A program made the position numbers and the translations under genes. A stretch of 64,000 nt of DNA from NCBI GenBank assembly GCA_947579665.1, contig OX388347.1:40866943-40930942 (forward strand). The letters are read 5' to 3'. Of the stretch, positions 23,646 to 35,998 are shown one piece after another. The number at the start of each line of letters is the position of its first letter. Within the stretch, counting starts at the first letter, position 1. The stretch comes from Sympetrum striolatum (Eukaryota; Arthropoda; Insecta; Odonata; Libellulidae). The notes beneath the pieces were generated by a model that was given only the letters and a program-made list of their open reading frames with translations, had not been told where the DNA came from and did not search any database.

Positions 23646-25201
23646 TATTATAATTATTTTCTACGATATTTAACTGCATAAAAGCTATTATTGATACATA
23701 ATGAGATGTTCTCCATATACACCCTATTTGAACGCAACAATTGGCCTTAAGCATACTAATTAAGTATCTATTCCATCTTATATTGAATTCCCTCGGTTTA
23801 ATCAAATTATATTACTCTATGTTTAATTCGAATTTAATTTTTAATTGTTAGTTATTCATGAGGGATAAAATCTCGTATTAATAAAAAAATAACCATTTCT
23901 TTGGTTTTTATGAGCATCCATCAAAGCTAATAACAAAATGTAACTTAATTCTCCACATTTCTTGAAAGGACATCCCAATGGTCAATTTTTCATGAAAGGG
24001 AGGAATTTGTATTTAACTTATTTGGTTTGTCCTTTTGAAACTCGAAAACCTTTAGAATATGAGTAGTTAAACAAGTGTATTTTCATACTTTTAATTGAGA
24101 AGGAAAAATTAAAACATCAGCAATAGTAGAAGTATTTTTTTAAGTATATCAAAAGCTTGGGTCATTCTGCACTCACGAGTCCCCACCAGGACCAATTTTA
24201 ACCATAAGAGTTTTCTTTGAGAGATTCTAACATAAAAATCAAGGTTTATTGATGTTTAAGGGATTTCAACCTTGAAACAACTCTTTTTAAACCGCAGCTT
24301 GACTGCGCGCAGTCTTGTTTATATTGTCACGTACTCTTATATAAATTGGAAATCCATAGGAGAACCCATTCTATTAGTAAAATCATTCCAACTTTTATTA
24401 GTCTCTGCTGGTGAAGATTCAGAATAGAGGTACGTATCTAACCTCTTGTCTATAGATATCGAATTATAATCTGAGTTTATCGTTCTCGTAGGAAGTTGAT
24501 ATGATAAATTTATGTAAAGGGGAATCCTAAAAAATCCTAAAAAATGTCTTGCATGATACTTGCTACGTACATGCTGATTAAGATAATTTAAAATTCATCC
24601 CGACTTAGCTAATTCAGAGCGGTGTTTTTTATGTAATTCATATATGTCATGCATTTATACTTTTGTAATTATTTATTTTTATTGCTTCTCATTTATACAT
24701 GCTTATTTTGTATTTAGTTAGGTTTATTGTACGAATGCATAGTAATATTTTTTAATTTTTTAATTAATTGTCATTTAAGTAAACGTCACCATCAGTCCTT
24801 GCGATTAACTGCGACGATTTTACGCAATAACAATAACAAGAAAGTCAATGTGTTCTGAGCTCTGTGAGATTTTCACAATTAAATTAAGCTTTCGCTCTCC
24901 GTGGATACGTGAAAGGAAACAAAGTTATTAATAGCAAATATGGATTGAAATGGGAAAATTTCAAAACAATTGATACGAAACTCAAGGACTTGATGTCTGA
25001 TGGTGAAAACGGTAAGGACTATCACTATTGCACCCTATGAAATCCTTGATAATGGCGGCGATGAATACTTTTAAAAATATATGAGAAAAAAAGAGGTGGG
25101 AAAATAATATTCGGGAAAGAATGGAGTTTTAATTACTTTGGAAGAAGGAATCTGATGAGAAGAAAGAACGGTGCTGGAAGGGACATTGTGGTGAAATAGC
25201 G
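23646..25201. other. AT-rich non-coding DNA
   Basis: No feature was recognised. Confidence 0.6.
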
Positions 25202-25383
25202 ATGGAGCAGAAAATTCGGAGGACCGATTTATTATATAGAAAGGTCAAAGAATTAACGGGGTATGAAAGGGGCGAAACCTTGGCCGCAATAAGGGAAAGT
25301 TTGAGAAATATTTCATAGGAGTCGTTATAAGTCAGGAGAAAGCGGTGAAGATATGTATAAAATTCTCAAGAGAAGGGTACGAA
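25202..25383 (+). pseudogene. LINE fragment, linker before the reverse transcriptase (RTE/Jockey-like)
   Basis: Frame one (25202-25319) reads IRRTDLLYRKVKELTGYERG and then ETLAAIRES before a stop. After a frameshift, 25321-25383 reads VVISQEKAVKICIKFSREG. Together they match the conserved linker between endonuclease and reverse transcriptase in non-LTR elements: (F/L)Y-x-x-(V/I)-K-x-L-T-G ... I-x-(D/E) ... (I/L)-x-(S/T)-x-E-x-x-(V/L)-x-x-W-x-x-(Y/F)-x-E-x-L-Y-E. The frameshift, internal stop and lost tryptophan show it is dead. Neither endonuclease nor reverse-transcriptase core is readable beside it. Confidence 0.72.
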
Positions 25384-26093
25384 GCCATAATCTATTGTTA
25401 TAGAGAAGATGAGTATAGCATGACGTCACTTAGTAATAGATTGTGACCTCTAAAGAGTTTTCCATACTGAGAAAGGAAACGCTAATGACGAAATGAACAT
25501 CATTACCGCTTTGTTTAAGGAGGAACATTAGACTTGATAAAATAAACTTTTACCTTCCTATTTCATTATAGCGCATCTACCTCCAGAAAGCTACCTATTA
25601 ATCAACTGAATCTGAATCTATTTTAGAGCTTTCTCCGTTTTAGAGTTGTCGTATTCTTAGTACTTTTCATTAACGTCCTTTTATTTACAGTTAATCATCT
25701 CAAAATCTCCCTTTCCATTCCGTGGTTTCATACGATTCCATATGTTCGCGATTTCTCTACTCCATCAAACGGACTTTCATTAGATCCTTACCAACTCACA
25801 TCACACACTTCTCTCCTCAAAATTTAATTTTCTCGCGAAATCGAGTATGCGATTCCTACAAAGGTACCAACCAATCTCTTTTTAATGCGCTGGTTAAGCT
25901 CCATAGTTGCCTCTAACTCTCCATACGTGAGGAGTTTTTTGATGCCTCCACGCTTTTTCCTTCCTTCCTTCTTTTACCAAATGGCCAAATTATGACTTCT
26001 TTTATGGTACTGCAATTTTTCCACCGGCATCAGTTCTCTCTATGAATTCTTCGTGTTGCGTTTCCTTTATCGCTTGTTATAAACTATAAACCG
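25384..26093. other. Non-coding DNA after the LINE fragment
   Basis: Nothing further of the element could be read. The plus frame at 25722-25916 has no recognised motif. Confidence 0.5.
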
Positions 26094-26345
26094 GCTCTGC
26101 TAATATTCACTTACATCTAAAAATTTCTTACGGATGATTTAAACCTCTACAAAATACATTTCTCACCCAATCTTAATATTTGTCAGTCAAGAAATGTAGA
26201 TAAAGTATTTCGTAACCATAAACTTGCTCTGTTAATATTTACTTAAATCTAAATATTGCTCACGGGTGATTTGAACCCTTAAATAACAATTTCATATCCA
26301 ATTTTATTATTTCTCACAGTCAATAAATTAAAGAGATAAAAGAGT
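26094..26345 (+). repeat. Two-copy tandem duplication, period 132 bp
   Basis: gctctgctaatattcactta (26094) and gctctgttaatatttactta (26226) start corresponding segments. They continue through tctaaa..tt.ctcacgg.tgattt.aacc..aa..atttc, with a similar tail (agtcaagaaatgtagataaa against agtcaataaattaaagagat). Moderate divergence indicates an old local duplication. Confidence 0.85.
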
Positions 26346-27677
26346 CTTTTGCAGATGGGACTCCAACCCGAATTTGAAAATTGCCGTATGGTTGTTTTAG
26401 CAAATTATCTTCTGCATTTAAGCAGGATATCAAGCCCTACCACTGTATGAGAAATCGGAGGAAATAATGTGATGTCGTGGTACTTTAATTGGCTAGAATA
26501 ATTGTCTAACAAGTGAGAAATTCTAGATTGAGTCTCAGCTAAAGAAGACTTTTTATTTTACATTTCTTGCCAAATTCAAACTTTCTCTAAATTCTTACTA
26601 AATCTTTTATTTTCTTATGTATACTCACTCTCTCTGTTTTTACCTTTTCTTCACATTTTGCAGGTTTTTTACACTCCCTTTTCTATGTGGGTGTTTAAAT
26701 ACAGTGGAAATTTTTTCTATGATTAAATGTAACACTGCTTTATTTGCTCCACAAAAACATTTTTTCTTTCCATATTTCCTCTCTATTTCCATATCACTAG
26801 ATAAAAATCGGTATATACATAACTGCTGTATTTTGCTTCTATGTTTATTAGACTATGATCAAATGAAAGATGGAACTTCCCTGTCCAATTTCGTCCAATA
26901 GGGACGTTTGTATTGCATTGTATTTTATCGTAAATTCAAAGCATGTGAACCATGCGAATTTCATTACTTATATATTGTAACAGCTTTCCGTCTGAGCTCG
27001 CATAGCAGCCTTTGCAAATATTGCCTCTTACCTTTCTCTCCTTAATCCATGACTTTCCTTGGTAAAGGTTTGCAACACCGTAAAGGTCACACGCTTAATT
27101 TTTTTCCGAAAAGACAATCCGACGGAAATGAAAATGGAATTTTTATTCCGAGGCTCGAGAGCCGCCGGTGAGTCTCAGAAAGCACGTGAAAACTGCTCCG
27201 TCTGCGACGAGACCAATCTCTTCCATTTTCCGCAGAGCTTTTAAAGACAATCCGCCACATCCATACTCCGTTATTACCTTTTACCGCAACGTAATTATGG
27301 CCCCCGGGAGGCCAATCACATCGTCCCGCTTAGATACCGATCGGCTTGTCGTATCAACCAATCGCGACCCTCACCTGTTTTTTTCTCTTTCTCGCGCTAA
27401 AGCTCGGAATCAACGGATCCGATCACGCACAGGGACTCGGATAGCTGCGAGCGGATAAAAGAAAAAGTCGTTCGAATAACCAGCGCAGAAAAAAATTGTC
27501 TGCGGTCCGCACTGCGAGATAGAGAAATCTTTCCGAGAAAGGAGGAATAATATAGAAATAGCGTACGCTGTGTCAGGTGAACTAAGTATTTAAAATGCGT
27601 TAACGCGTATATAAAATAAAATTTATAAACACATATATGAGTAGAATAAAGTAAAGCGGCTGCTGATGGTTATGTTA
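26346..27677. other. AT-rich DNA then a CpG-richer patch (27000-27560)
   Basis: The first 650 bp is T-rich, with a frame at 26617-26901 that is Phe/Leu/Cys-rich from base composition. 27000-27560 is CpG-richer. It has a good donor-like GTGAGT at 27168 and a CCAAT string near 27312, and two short overlapping frames (27059-27244, 27168-27458). It could be an exon or promoter, but nothing confirms it. Confidence 0.35.
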
Positions 27678-27726
27678 TATATAATAGAATAAACTACAAA
27701 AACCATAGAGTTTATTCTATTATATA
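27678..27726. repeat. Perfect 18-bp inverted repeat with 13-nt loop
   Basis: tatataatagaataaact (27678-27695) and its exact reverse complement (27709-27726) enclose acaaaaaccatag. It is a perfect AT-rich hairpin. No target duplication was identified. Confidence 0.9.
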
Positions 27727-27987
27727 CATCTATGAGTAATGAAATAATAATTTACAAGTTCACAGTTCTGTTCTAAATCGTGTACACGAACTTAGAAAGT
27801 ATAGTACTGGAAACTGCTGAAATTTTTTGGCTCCCTTAATGTCCGCATCCGCGAGATGGCAGCCTCGAGATGGCAGCACTGAAGCTCGCCTTTAGAAACC
27901 ATACTCTCATATGGAGTAAATGGAAAACACAGCACGATTATGATACTTTTTCCCTGTTTTTCTTTGTGGGAGTAGTATATACGAAAG

Positions 27988-28179
27988 ATGGAATTCAGAG
28001 TTAGTGATTTATCCATTTATAAGTACTTAAAACAATTGAATAAAATGGGCAAATTAGTAAATCCGAAGAATAAGTGCAGGTTGCCTTCAGAGCACACCAC
28101 AAGTAACTTCGTCGCTGTGAAAACATTATTCGTAGATCAGCGAAGTGGAATGTGTTCTGCTTGGATACACAGAAAATAA
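27988..28179 (+). pseudogene. Possible mariner transposase N-terminal fragment
   Basis: The frame includes VSDLSIYKYLKQLNKMGKL. This resembles the second helix-turn-helix of mariner transposases (x-S-x-x-T-I-x-R-x-L-K-x-L-G-K-x-x-K-L), which is followed in the family by a W-V-P-H-E-L linker. Here the linker position reads NKCRLPSEHT, a poor match. A mariner-type short element starts 77 bp downstream, which makes the reading a little more likely. No catalytic aspartates are present. Confidence 0.35.
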
Positions 28180-28255
28180 TTGATCCTTAATAAATTACCA
28201 ACGTTTCATCTACTTTTAAGTATGCCTTTTAAAACTAGAATCGCAGGATGCACAT

Positions 28256-28361
28256 GGGTGGTCTGAAAAGTTTCCGACATTTCAACATTTCTTGACATGG
28301 TTTCTGAAAATGTTCTGAAGATGTCTGAAGAATCTGGGGTTGGAAACTTTTCAGACCACCC
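28256..28361. mobile_element. 106-bp mariner-like MITE
   Basis: Perfect 20-bp terminal inverted repeats, gggtggtctgaaaagtttcc (28256-28275) and its reverse complement (28342-28361). Looser matching continues outwards (acatggg against acgaggg), so the true ends may lie 2-4 bp further out. The right flank then offers TA, while the left flank reads CA. The interior of about 66 bp has no coding capacity. The terminal sequence type and length suit a mariner-derived internal-deletion element. Confidence 0.82.
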
Positions 28362-28365
28362 TCGT

Positions 28366-28999
28366 ATATACATTTCCTGAAAAAAATCGAAGTTCCCAGA
28401 AATAGTCTCCAGGAAATTTGCGAAAAGGAAATTAGCGAAACTGTCTAAAACTTAATGTTTGGTCAATACATATTTCATTCCACTCTATCCTTTATGTTTG
28501 TTTATTGTATAACCTAACTTCACATTTCAGGCACCCCAAGATAAAATGCAGTCCACGCCAGTCATTAAAAGTTGACACTCTTGGATTTATGCATGTTTCA
28601 ACAATATTTGACCGTTTACTCATTTCCTGGAGATCGTGGTTTCCTGGGCGTGATCGTGTAATACTTTATGTTGGAATGCAAGAAAAATCCTAAAAATATA
28701 ATTTACGTTATTATGAGGAAATGATCCAAATATTAAAATATACAATCATCATCATTATCTAAAGGTTGTCACGGCAGCCAGGAACTTCTATCACCTACCA
28801 TTCTTTAGAGAAAATGGCATGTATCCATATTTAAAATTGGATAAATCTTGTTTCCATTTGATTTCAATGATAGATAATAACAGACTATAATTTCCATTAT
28901 CATGAGTAATACATCCTAAATGTTTCAAAAGATAATAATCATCATGATTATGGAAAGAATCAACAATTTTTCTTGCCTGTATTTCATGTCATGTCACCC
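28366..28999. other. Non-coding DNA
   Basis: No gene was recognised. The plus frame at 28505-28693 has no known motif. Confidence 0.55.
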
Positions 29000-29137
29000 T
29001 TAGTCATCCTCCCTCTCTTTTCCTAAAACTTTTCTCTCTAAAACATTTTTAATCAGTCCCCTATGTCTCAGTACATGACCCAAGAATGTTAATCTTCTCT
29101 GATCCATCACTTTCATCTCTTGCCTTACTTCGTTTAC
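29000..29137 (-). pseudogene. LINE protein C-terminal fragment (RTE-like)
   Basis: A 45-codon minus-strand frame between a stop at 29138-29140 and a stop at 29000-29002 contains MKVMDQRRLTFLGHVLRHRG and then LIKNVLERKVLGKERED. R-R-L-x-x-L-G-H-V-x-R-x-x-x-L-x-x-x-x-x-x-G-K-x-x-x is the standard post-reverse-transcriptase C-terminal motif of RTE-type non-LTR retrotransposons. The usual G-R-P after the basic segment is missing. The upstream stop shows truncation or decay. It is shorter than a normal gene-finder cutoff. Confidence 0.82.
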
Positions 29138-29140
29138 TTA

Positions 29141-32100
29141 GTTTTAAATTTTCAAGATTCTTTTTCCTTTCTCTTCAACTAACTGTTATCCTTCTCCTCC
29201 AAATCTACATTTCCTCTTCTTCAAGACGGACGGGATGTTTCAGATGTAAGAAGTATAAAGAGTATTATGAATATGTTAACAGCTCTATATTTTCTACTTA
29301 ACTCTAAGAGTGAAAATAATCCTGTCTTTAGCGTAATAAAAATAAAAATTTTATTCTTTCTTCTTCAAAATCTTTTTCAAAACATTTTTCTCTATTTCAC
29401 CGAGAGAGGATCTACTTGTCTGGTATTCTTTATAATGGATTAATTTCCAAATTTTCTCTACATTTACTATAATTCTTTAACAGTCCGTATTTAAATGTGT
29501 ATCTTCGAAACTTGATTCATGATATACCTGTGGTTGATTGCGACGGTTCATCAACCGCTCTTACATGATGTCCTTTCATTTCTACTGCTTTAATTTTTTT
29601 ATACATAGCTTCAAACAATCTTAATTTCTATATATTTCCTCTCTCCTAGAAAACATGTAATCCTCCGCAGAAGGTTACACATGTTCGTTATTATTGTATT
29701 TCTTCAATTAAAATCGCCATGTTATTTGGAGACGTGACACATATTACCTGTATTTAAACATGTCGTAAATATTTCAATCGATCCTTCTGAAGAATCAATA
29801 AATTTTGAAGCGCAATTTATGTTACCTTGTGCGAAAAATATGGAAGATAAATCACCAGTCTCGGAAATTTTAGAAGAGCTCATTTTTATATGCCATCACC
29901 TTAATACGCTATCGACGGAATATGCTGCAAGTTTTTGTTACCTCAGCAAATTAAGTACCATCCTTACTTTAATGTCAGTCTTCCTCTTCTAAGTTTTCTG
30001 TTTACAAATTGCATCCTTTTCAAGTTCGGAAAATTGATTTCGGATCATCTTCTGCTTAAAAACATAGTGATGGAGCACCCATTCAGAATATTTAATGCCT
30101 TCAGTTAACACGACTGTAACTAACTTTTAAGTACCGCGGAGACTATACTTTCTGTACCGTTAAAAGACTAACCAGCCCATGGACCAATCGTACAGAGTCG
30201 TTAAATAATTAATGGCCTCCTTCAAAGAGGGCGAGGACATTGACGTCTCTCTTAAGAACTGTTGAAACGATAGGCCCATCTAGGTTATGAAAATTATCTC
30301 CCGAAGTTCGAAAAGCCAGAGATGCTTGAAGAAACTTTCGGCAGATATTAAACTCTTGATTGCGACGATCAAAAGGAAGTCTCGGAGAACTTTGAGTTAA
30401 TGTTTTAGAAACACTAAATTGACATTTTGATTTCTCCATTTCCGAGGAAAATTTTCTTTAGATGATGAAATGCTTTGCCGTGACTTTGCATCGGCAATGA
30501 ATCCGTCGGTTGGGAACTTAAATAGCTTCGTCCTTTACATAAAAGTTATTTAATATAACTTCTTAATTATCTTTCGCAGCACTTCTAACAATACATAATT
30601 ATCGATTATAACAATGATTCATCTATCCCTCATATGGATGAGGTTTATTTTTCAAAACTTACGTTATTATTAACTTATTATTATTTATTAGCATTATTTC
30701 TATATTATACGTATATAAGTGATGTATCTATACGTATTTCTCATAGTATTTCAAATGGAAAGAATATATTTATTATATTGATCAAATGAACCTGTGAACC
30801 AAGAATTCTTTGATAATCAAATTCTAATCGTATAGTGAAACCTCTGAAAGAGAACTCTTACATCGGGTGACGCTAAACTTCTATATTTTGCAGAATTTAA
30901 AGCTTGAATAAAAAATTTAAGTAAGCATCTTCTACTCGAGAAACGGAGAGATTACCTGAAAAGTCGAGTATGAGTGTTTCAATTCTTGATATCCACCATA
31001 AGGAAATTGTTTCATATTTGATTATATCTATATATTGTAATACAATTATAAATCAGTATTTTTTAAAAGGTGTGAGCTTATATACAGAGCTTCATATCAT
31101 TTTAAGCGTGTTGATTATGATAATTTTCGGTATATTTCATCATAAGAAGCGTTTAAAAATATCTTTATTGATGGGTGGTGGGCAAAGGTGGGTAAGAGCA
31201 TTTAATTTATTCCATCAAATTCACCAACGTTAAAAAATGAAAATTTTAGGATAATAAAGGGAATAGCAGTGGGGGAAATAGAAAAATAAAGGGAAAAAAC
31301 CCAATTAATGAGTTAAAGATGAGAATCCACGGGAAGAATGTAAGACAATATCCAAGGCATATTAAAGAAGCAATAAATTTCATCAAAATCTACTTGTATC
31401 CCGTGCCATTCTCCTTTCAACCTGCATAAGATGATGGAAAACTTAAGCCTATTTTCCTCATCTGTACTTTTCTATTACTCTCAGGAAATAATTTAGAATC
31501 AATCATCTTTTTCCTTAATTGTTTAAACGTACTTGTACGGCCTCTGAAGCAAAATTGATGTAAGAGCTGGAATTTATGAAATCACAGGGTTTCAAAACTC
31601 ATTTAGAAATATTATTTTCTTTTTTCAAACAATTTTTTTAATTTCCATTCTATTGAACATACTGTAATGCGCTATGGTTAGCATATTTAAATGTATACAA
31701 GTTTCAAATAAACACGTTGCCTGTTATGATCATGTCTCCACATTTTTTGGAAGTTTTTTCTTATTTTCTGAAGTGGAAATCGAAGAAACGTTTACTTGTT
31801 ATTGCCAATCCAGAATCAAGAAATCCAGCGCTAATAGAATAAGTTAAATATTAATATGTACCTCAATTTTTTAGCCAATGGATATCAGATATGTAAAAAT
31901 CATTTGATATACTACCTTCAATCTTATTACCTTTTCTATTAATAGTATTATCATATTTTTAATATCGTGAACAAAATATCACGTATTTTTGATAGAAGTT
32001 TTTGCTATCTGAGAACGCTAAAGGTGGCTCCCGAAATTCGCAATACTAGCATCTTTTCAAGAATTTTCTAGCAATTTCATTCCAATTATTTTAAAAGAAG

Positions 32101-32753
32101 AACGAAGCAAACTTCCAATTAATTTCAAAATCAGCAAAGAACATTTGTTAGCTCAATTTTGTGTTTGTATCTTTAAAAACATAAATGTAGTATACAAGAA
32201 TTCCGATTTAAAAATATTCAGAAAAGAATAAAGCATCTTTTGAAAATACTGTTACCTTCGGTAAAATAAATATTTTTTTAGGATGAAAATATACCAATGG
32301 AAAATATTTGTAACTGATATTTTCATTTCTACTTTACTAAGTAAAATTGCTTGTTTTAAAAATAATTGAACTAATCCAAATTTTCATGTTGAATTCATAA
32401 TTGTTGTTATCATATATCGTTTCCCTGAATTTAAATTGTTTTATTTTAAGGCTCTCGCTCGTTTCCCACCTTTTAATTTCTTTTCGTAGTATGTATAAAT
32501 ATAACCATATGCTAAAGTTGCCTAATTATTTCGAAAATATTATTGAAATCCTCCAGTTTTGGATAAAAAGTTACCATAGTGATCATAACGATCACACCTC
32601 TTGTCTAATTATCTTCATTTGGAGAAATCAATCCTTCAATCTTGTAACTTGATTAAACTGAAAATACTTTAGGAAATTTAATGATATTTAGATTTATCCA
32701 GTTGCCTTTGATCGAATCATTTGCTTAAATTACTATTGATTAGCACAAAATAC
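29141..32753. other. AT-rich non-coding DNA
   Basis: Only scattered short open frames, such as minus 30209-30439 and plus 30970-31233 (hydrophobic from T-rich composition), none with a recognisable family. 29141-29480 might contain further decayed parts of the LINE at 29000, but I could not read a motif. Confidence 0.5.
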
Positions 32754-32814
32754 TTTCTTAAAAAATAATTGGGTTAAGTTTGAATTGAGTTTCTTAAAAA
32801 ATAATTGAGTTAAG
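32754..32814 (+). repeat. Short direct repeat, 25 bp twice, 36 bp apart
   Basis: tttcttaaaaaataattg followed by ggttaag (32754-32778) recurs as the same string with one change (agttaag) at 32790-32814. This is a recent slippage-type duplication. Confidence 0.85.
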
Positions 32815-35800
32815 ACTAATTATAAATGTTTAAACTGTTAAAATATAAAGTATATATATAAACTTAACAGACCAAGGCGAAGTATTGTTGATAGTTTCTC
32901 TCCATAAATTCTGTGCTGGTATTTTCATAAATTATTCAGAAAATACAATTTTCATCTACTTAGTATGTTCATAATAGAAAGGTATTAAAAATAAGGACAA
33001 AGAAACGGGAAATGACCAATGGATATACATTAGAGTAAATCACGCAAGGAAAGGAAACGGAGAAAGAGGAAAAATGTATTCGATTACACGGGTATGTCTT
33101 GATTGGAAAGGCTCCCATAAGGTTCTTTAATGACGATCAACGGTCGTTTAGCCGCAACCGCACTCTCTCTACACCAAAATGAGGAGAGCGATGGTCCGAA
33201 GCGGGCGTTAATTCGTCCTTCAAATCGATAAAAAGTGCGCCTTAGCAGAAAAGGCGAAGAAATGGGGTGGAAAAGCAAGGAACGGGTCCGTCCTATAAGA
33301 GATAAGGACTCGAATAATGTCCATTAAAACGTTGGATATAAGGAAAATCTAAAGAGGGCGGACATTACTCCTTTAATCTAGCAACGTGCTTTCGAAATGC
33401 CATTTTTCGTCGCTAGTTGCAATGGAACTGCAAGGATTAAAATCAAAAAATATTTGTGTGGATTAGGAGGTAGATCACATGGATGAAATTAAGAGAAGAA
33501 TTGTTATTTCGTATTTTGGAATAGAGTTAAATCACGCTTGATGAGATAACTTGATTCAAAAATACCTTCTGAACTGGAACTGGGATTTCATGCTAAGTAA
33601 TTGCCCCAAACACTGCTTTAAAACTCGTATTTGCAATATTAAAAAATAGCTTCACGGAAATAATGAGGTTTATAACCAATATTAAGAGTAATATATTTTG
33701 GCTTTCCTTGCTGAGGATCCTATGAGTGGAAGTTGTCCATCAAACAGCACAATAAACACTCAGATTAAAACATTTTATAGCATTTAACAAAAAGTGAGTA
33801 CGGTAAACAATATAAATTCTTGTATTCTTTTAGATACATGTGTAAATGAGTACCCATATACAATTTATCAAAGGGTCATTCAAGGTTTCTGTGTAACATA
33901 ATTTTAAATTCTATGGTATATTTAGAAGAATATCGATGCTTGTCAAATAAAATGCACAGCATTTATTAAGTGCTCTTCAAAATATGTAACATAAGTTTTT
34001 ATGGTATGAAATTAAAAAAATGACGTAATGATATGGTAGTAAGGTATCTTGAATATGCGCAGACATATTTATCTCGAAATCTGAAGAAACGTTGTTGTAA
34101 TTTAAACATTGTTGCATTTCAAATTTACCACAATTTTGTAATAATTTATCGCAAACATTACGTCAAAATCAATATCATTTGAGAATTCAATGATATTTTT
34201 CACGTCTCCTTTTACTGTGGTTTTAAATGGTTTAATTTTAACAGTATATTTTATCTATTTTATATTCCATTGGTGGTATATACTATTATTAGATACTAGT
34301 TGCGTCTTTAGTTTCACCTAATTAAAGGGTATATATTTTTACATTAATTATTAATTAATTCAGTATATCTCCTCAGGTTTTACACGCCCCCTCCTTTGTG
34401 GATGTTTTCAGGCTGTGGATGCGTTTTCCTAAGCTCGCGTTAGGGTATTTCGAGCCTAAACTAAATTTTACTTTTCTCTATTAACTCAAATTAAATATTA
34501 CTTACTAATTAGATCTATTAAAAATTTGATATGGTTTAAATAGAAGTGGAGACTATAAAGTCTCAATTTCGCCTTAAGTGAAGAGGTTATTTTTTAACAT
34601 ACTTAAGGAAGCTGCGCGTTCGGAAATTGTCAAAAGGGTAGAATGAAATAATGAGAAGGAAAAAAGAGATTGATTCGTTGGAAACTGTTCTTTCGGAATC
34701 GTGGCCATTTTCTCACTAAGACAGTACAACTCCATCGCGTTAACGGCACGGAAAATGTTATACGCTCCGAGAAGGATCTTAACGGGATCTCATTTTTAGA
34801 GCCGGGCCATTAGAAGGGAAGATTTATGATAGCTCGGGAAGCAAATAGGATTGGATTGTAAGGGTCAAGGGAGAGGGATAACATGCGGGGTGTAGTAATA
34901 ACGCATTCGCTCGCGGACTGAGGAAACTAGAAAAGGAAATGGGAATAGCGGTTAATTCGTGAGGACCGGAGCTGAGGCTGAGGTTTATCTTCCGCCATGA
35001 TGCTAACTCGGGATAGACCCTATCTTAAGGAGGCAAGAATCGAATCTTCGCATATAAACAAGCTCTTACCCCAGTCGACGTGTTTTCTTATTTACCTAAA
35101 CACAAGCAATCATAAACAAATTAGAATTAGGCCATTTAAGTGTTGTTTGGTTTAAGATGCAGAGTAGACCTATCTCTGCAATTAAACTGTGTGCTTTTAA
35201 GAGGAGTTCCAAAAAATAATCTGCTGGTGTCTCGGTAGAGTTAGAATGCCAAATTGCTAGCACTAGCTATAAGTATAATATTGTTAGTGAGATTTCAACT
35301 ACAAAGTTCTTCATACTATCCATTTCTTGTAACTCGGAGTTAATCCTGAGAAAATATAGGTCAAAGAATTTGGTTTGTTTCTTAATTGGCTATTTGTGAT
35401 TTAAGCAATTTAATGACAGAAATAAATAATGATAAAAAGGCGAAAAATATAAATTTTAGGAAAATATACCGTGGCTTTTGAGACGGTAATCAGATGCTTA
35501 TAATGCGAATTTCTAAAGTTCAACGATATAACCAGGGTTATTAGAAGAATGTTTAAAGCAAAAATAATAAAATTTTCCATTTTTTGAATTTTTACATCGC
35601 CAACCATTCCTTTCATAAAATTGAAGCGACTGTTAATCAAGGGTATGACGTTTTACCACGGTATTTAGGATTTCTTTAGCTAATCGTCGTTTTTAATTAA
35701 CTATCTGCGGAAGAAGGACTTATTCTCTTTTGTTTGTTGTTCATATTAGATAATTAAGGGTATCGAGGTTTGGACAGCTTGAGATGAAAATTTCTACATT

Positions 35801-35840
35801 AAAACGATGCGAATGTTACATAATGAGTAAATAGTATGTC
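32815..35840. other. AT-rich DNA with GC-richer patches at 33000-33420 and 34600-35050
   Basis: No gene was recognised. The patches lack long frames. The minus frame at 33084-33278 has no family resemblance. Confidence 0.5.
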
Positions 35841-35903
35841 AAATAAAGTATCCAGTGTAGAACATTAGTATATTACCAAAATAAAGTATCCAATGTAAAA
35901 TAC
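35841..35903 (+). repeat. Short direct repeat, about 25 bp twice, 38 bp apart
   Basis: aaataaagtatccagtgtag (35841) and aaataaagtatccaatgtaa (35879) are near-identical. The pair ends about 100 bp before the transposon copy at 35999. Confidence 0.8.
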
Positions 35904-35998
35904 AATCAAAAGAATATCGTATAGTGCTAATATTTTCAACATCTATTGACAATACTCTCTGCAACCTTTGCTCTATTGAGAGCGATCAGAAGTAAAAC

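Noticed and set aside
27168..27458. Exon next to the GTGAGT donor
   Set aside because: The donor string alone does not define an exon; neither frame shows conserved protein sequence.
30970..31233. Membrane-protein-like frame
   Set aside because: Hydrophobicity follows from T-rich codons; no start context, motif or neighbouring exon.
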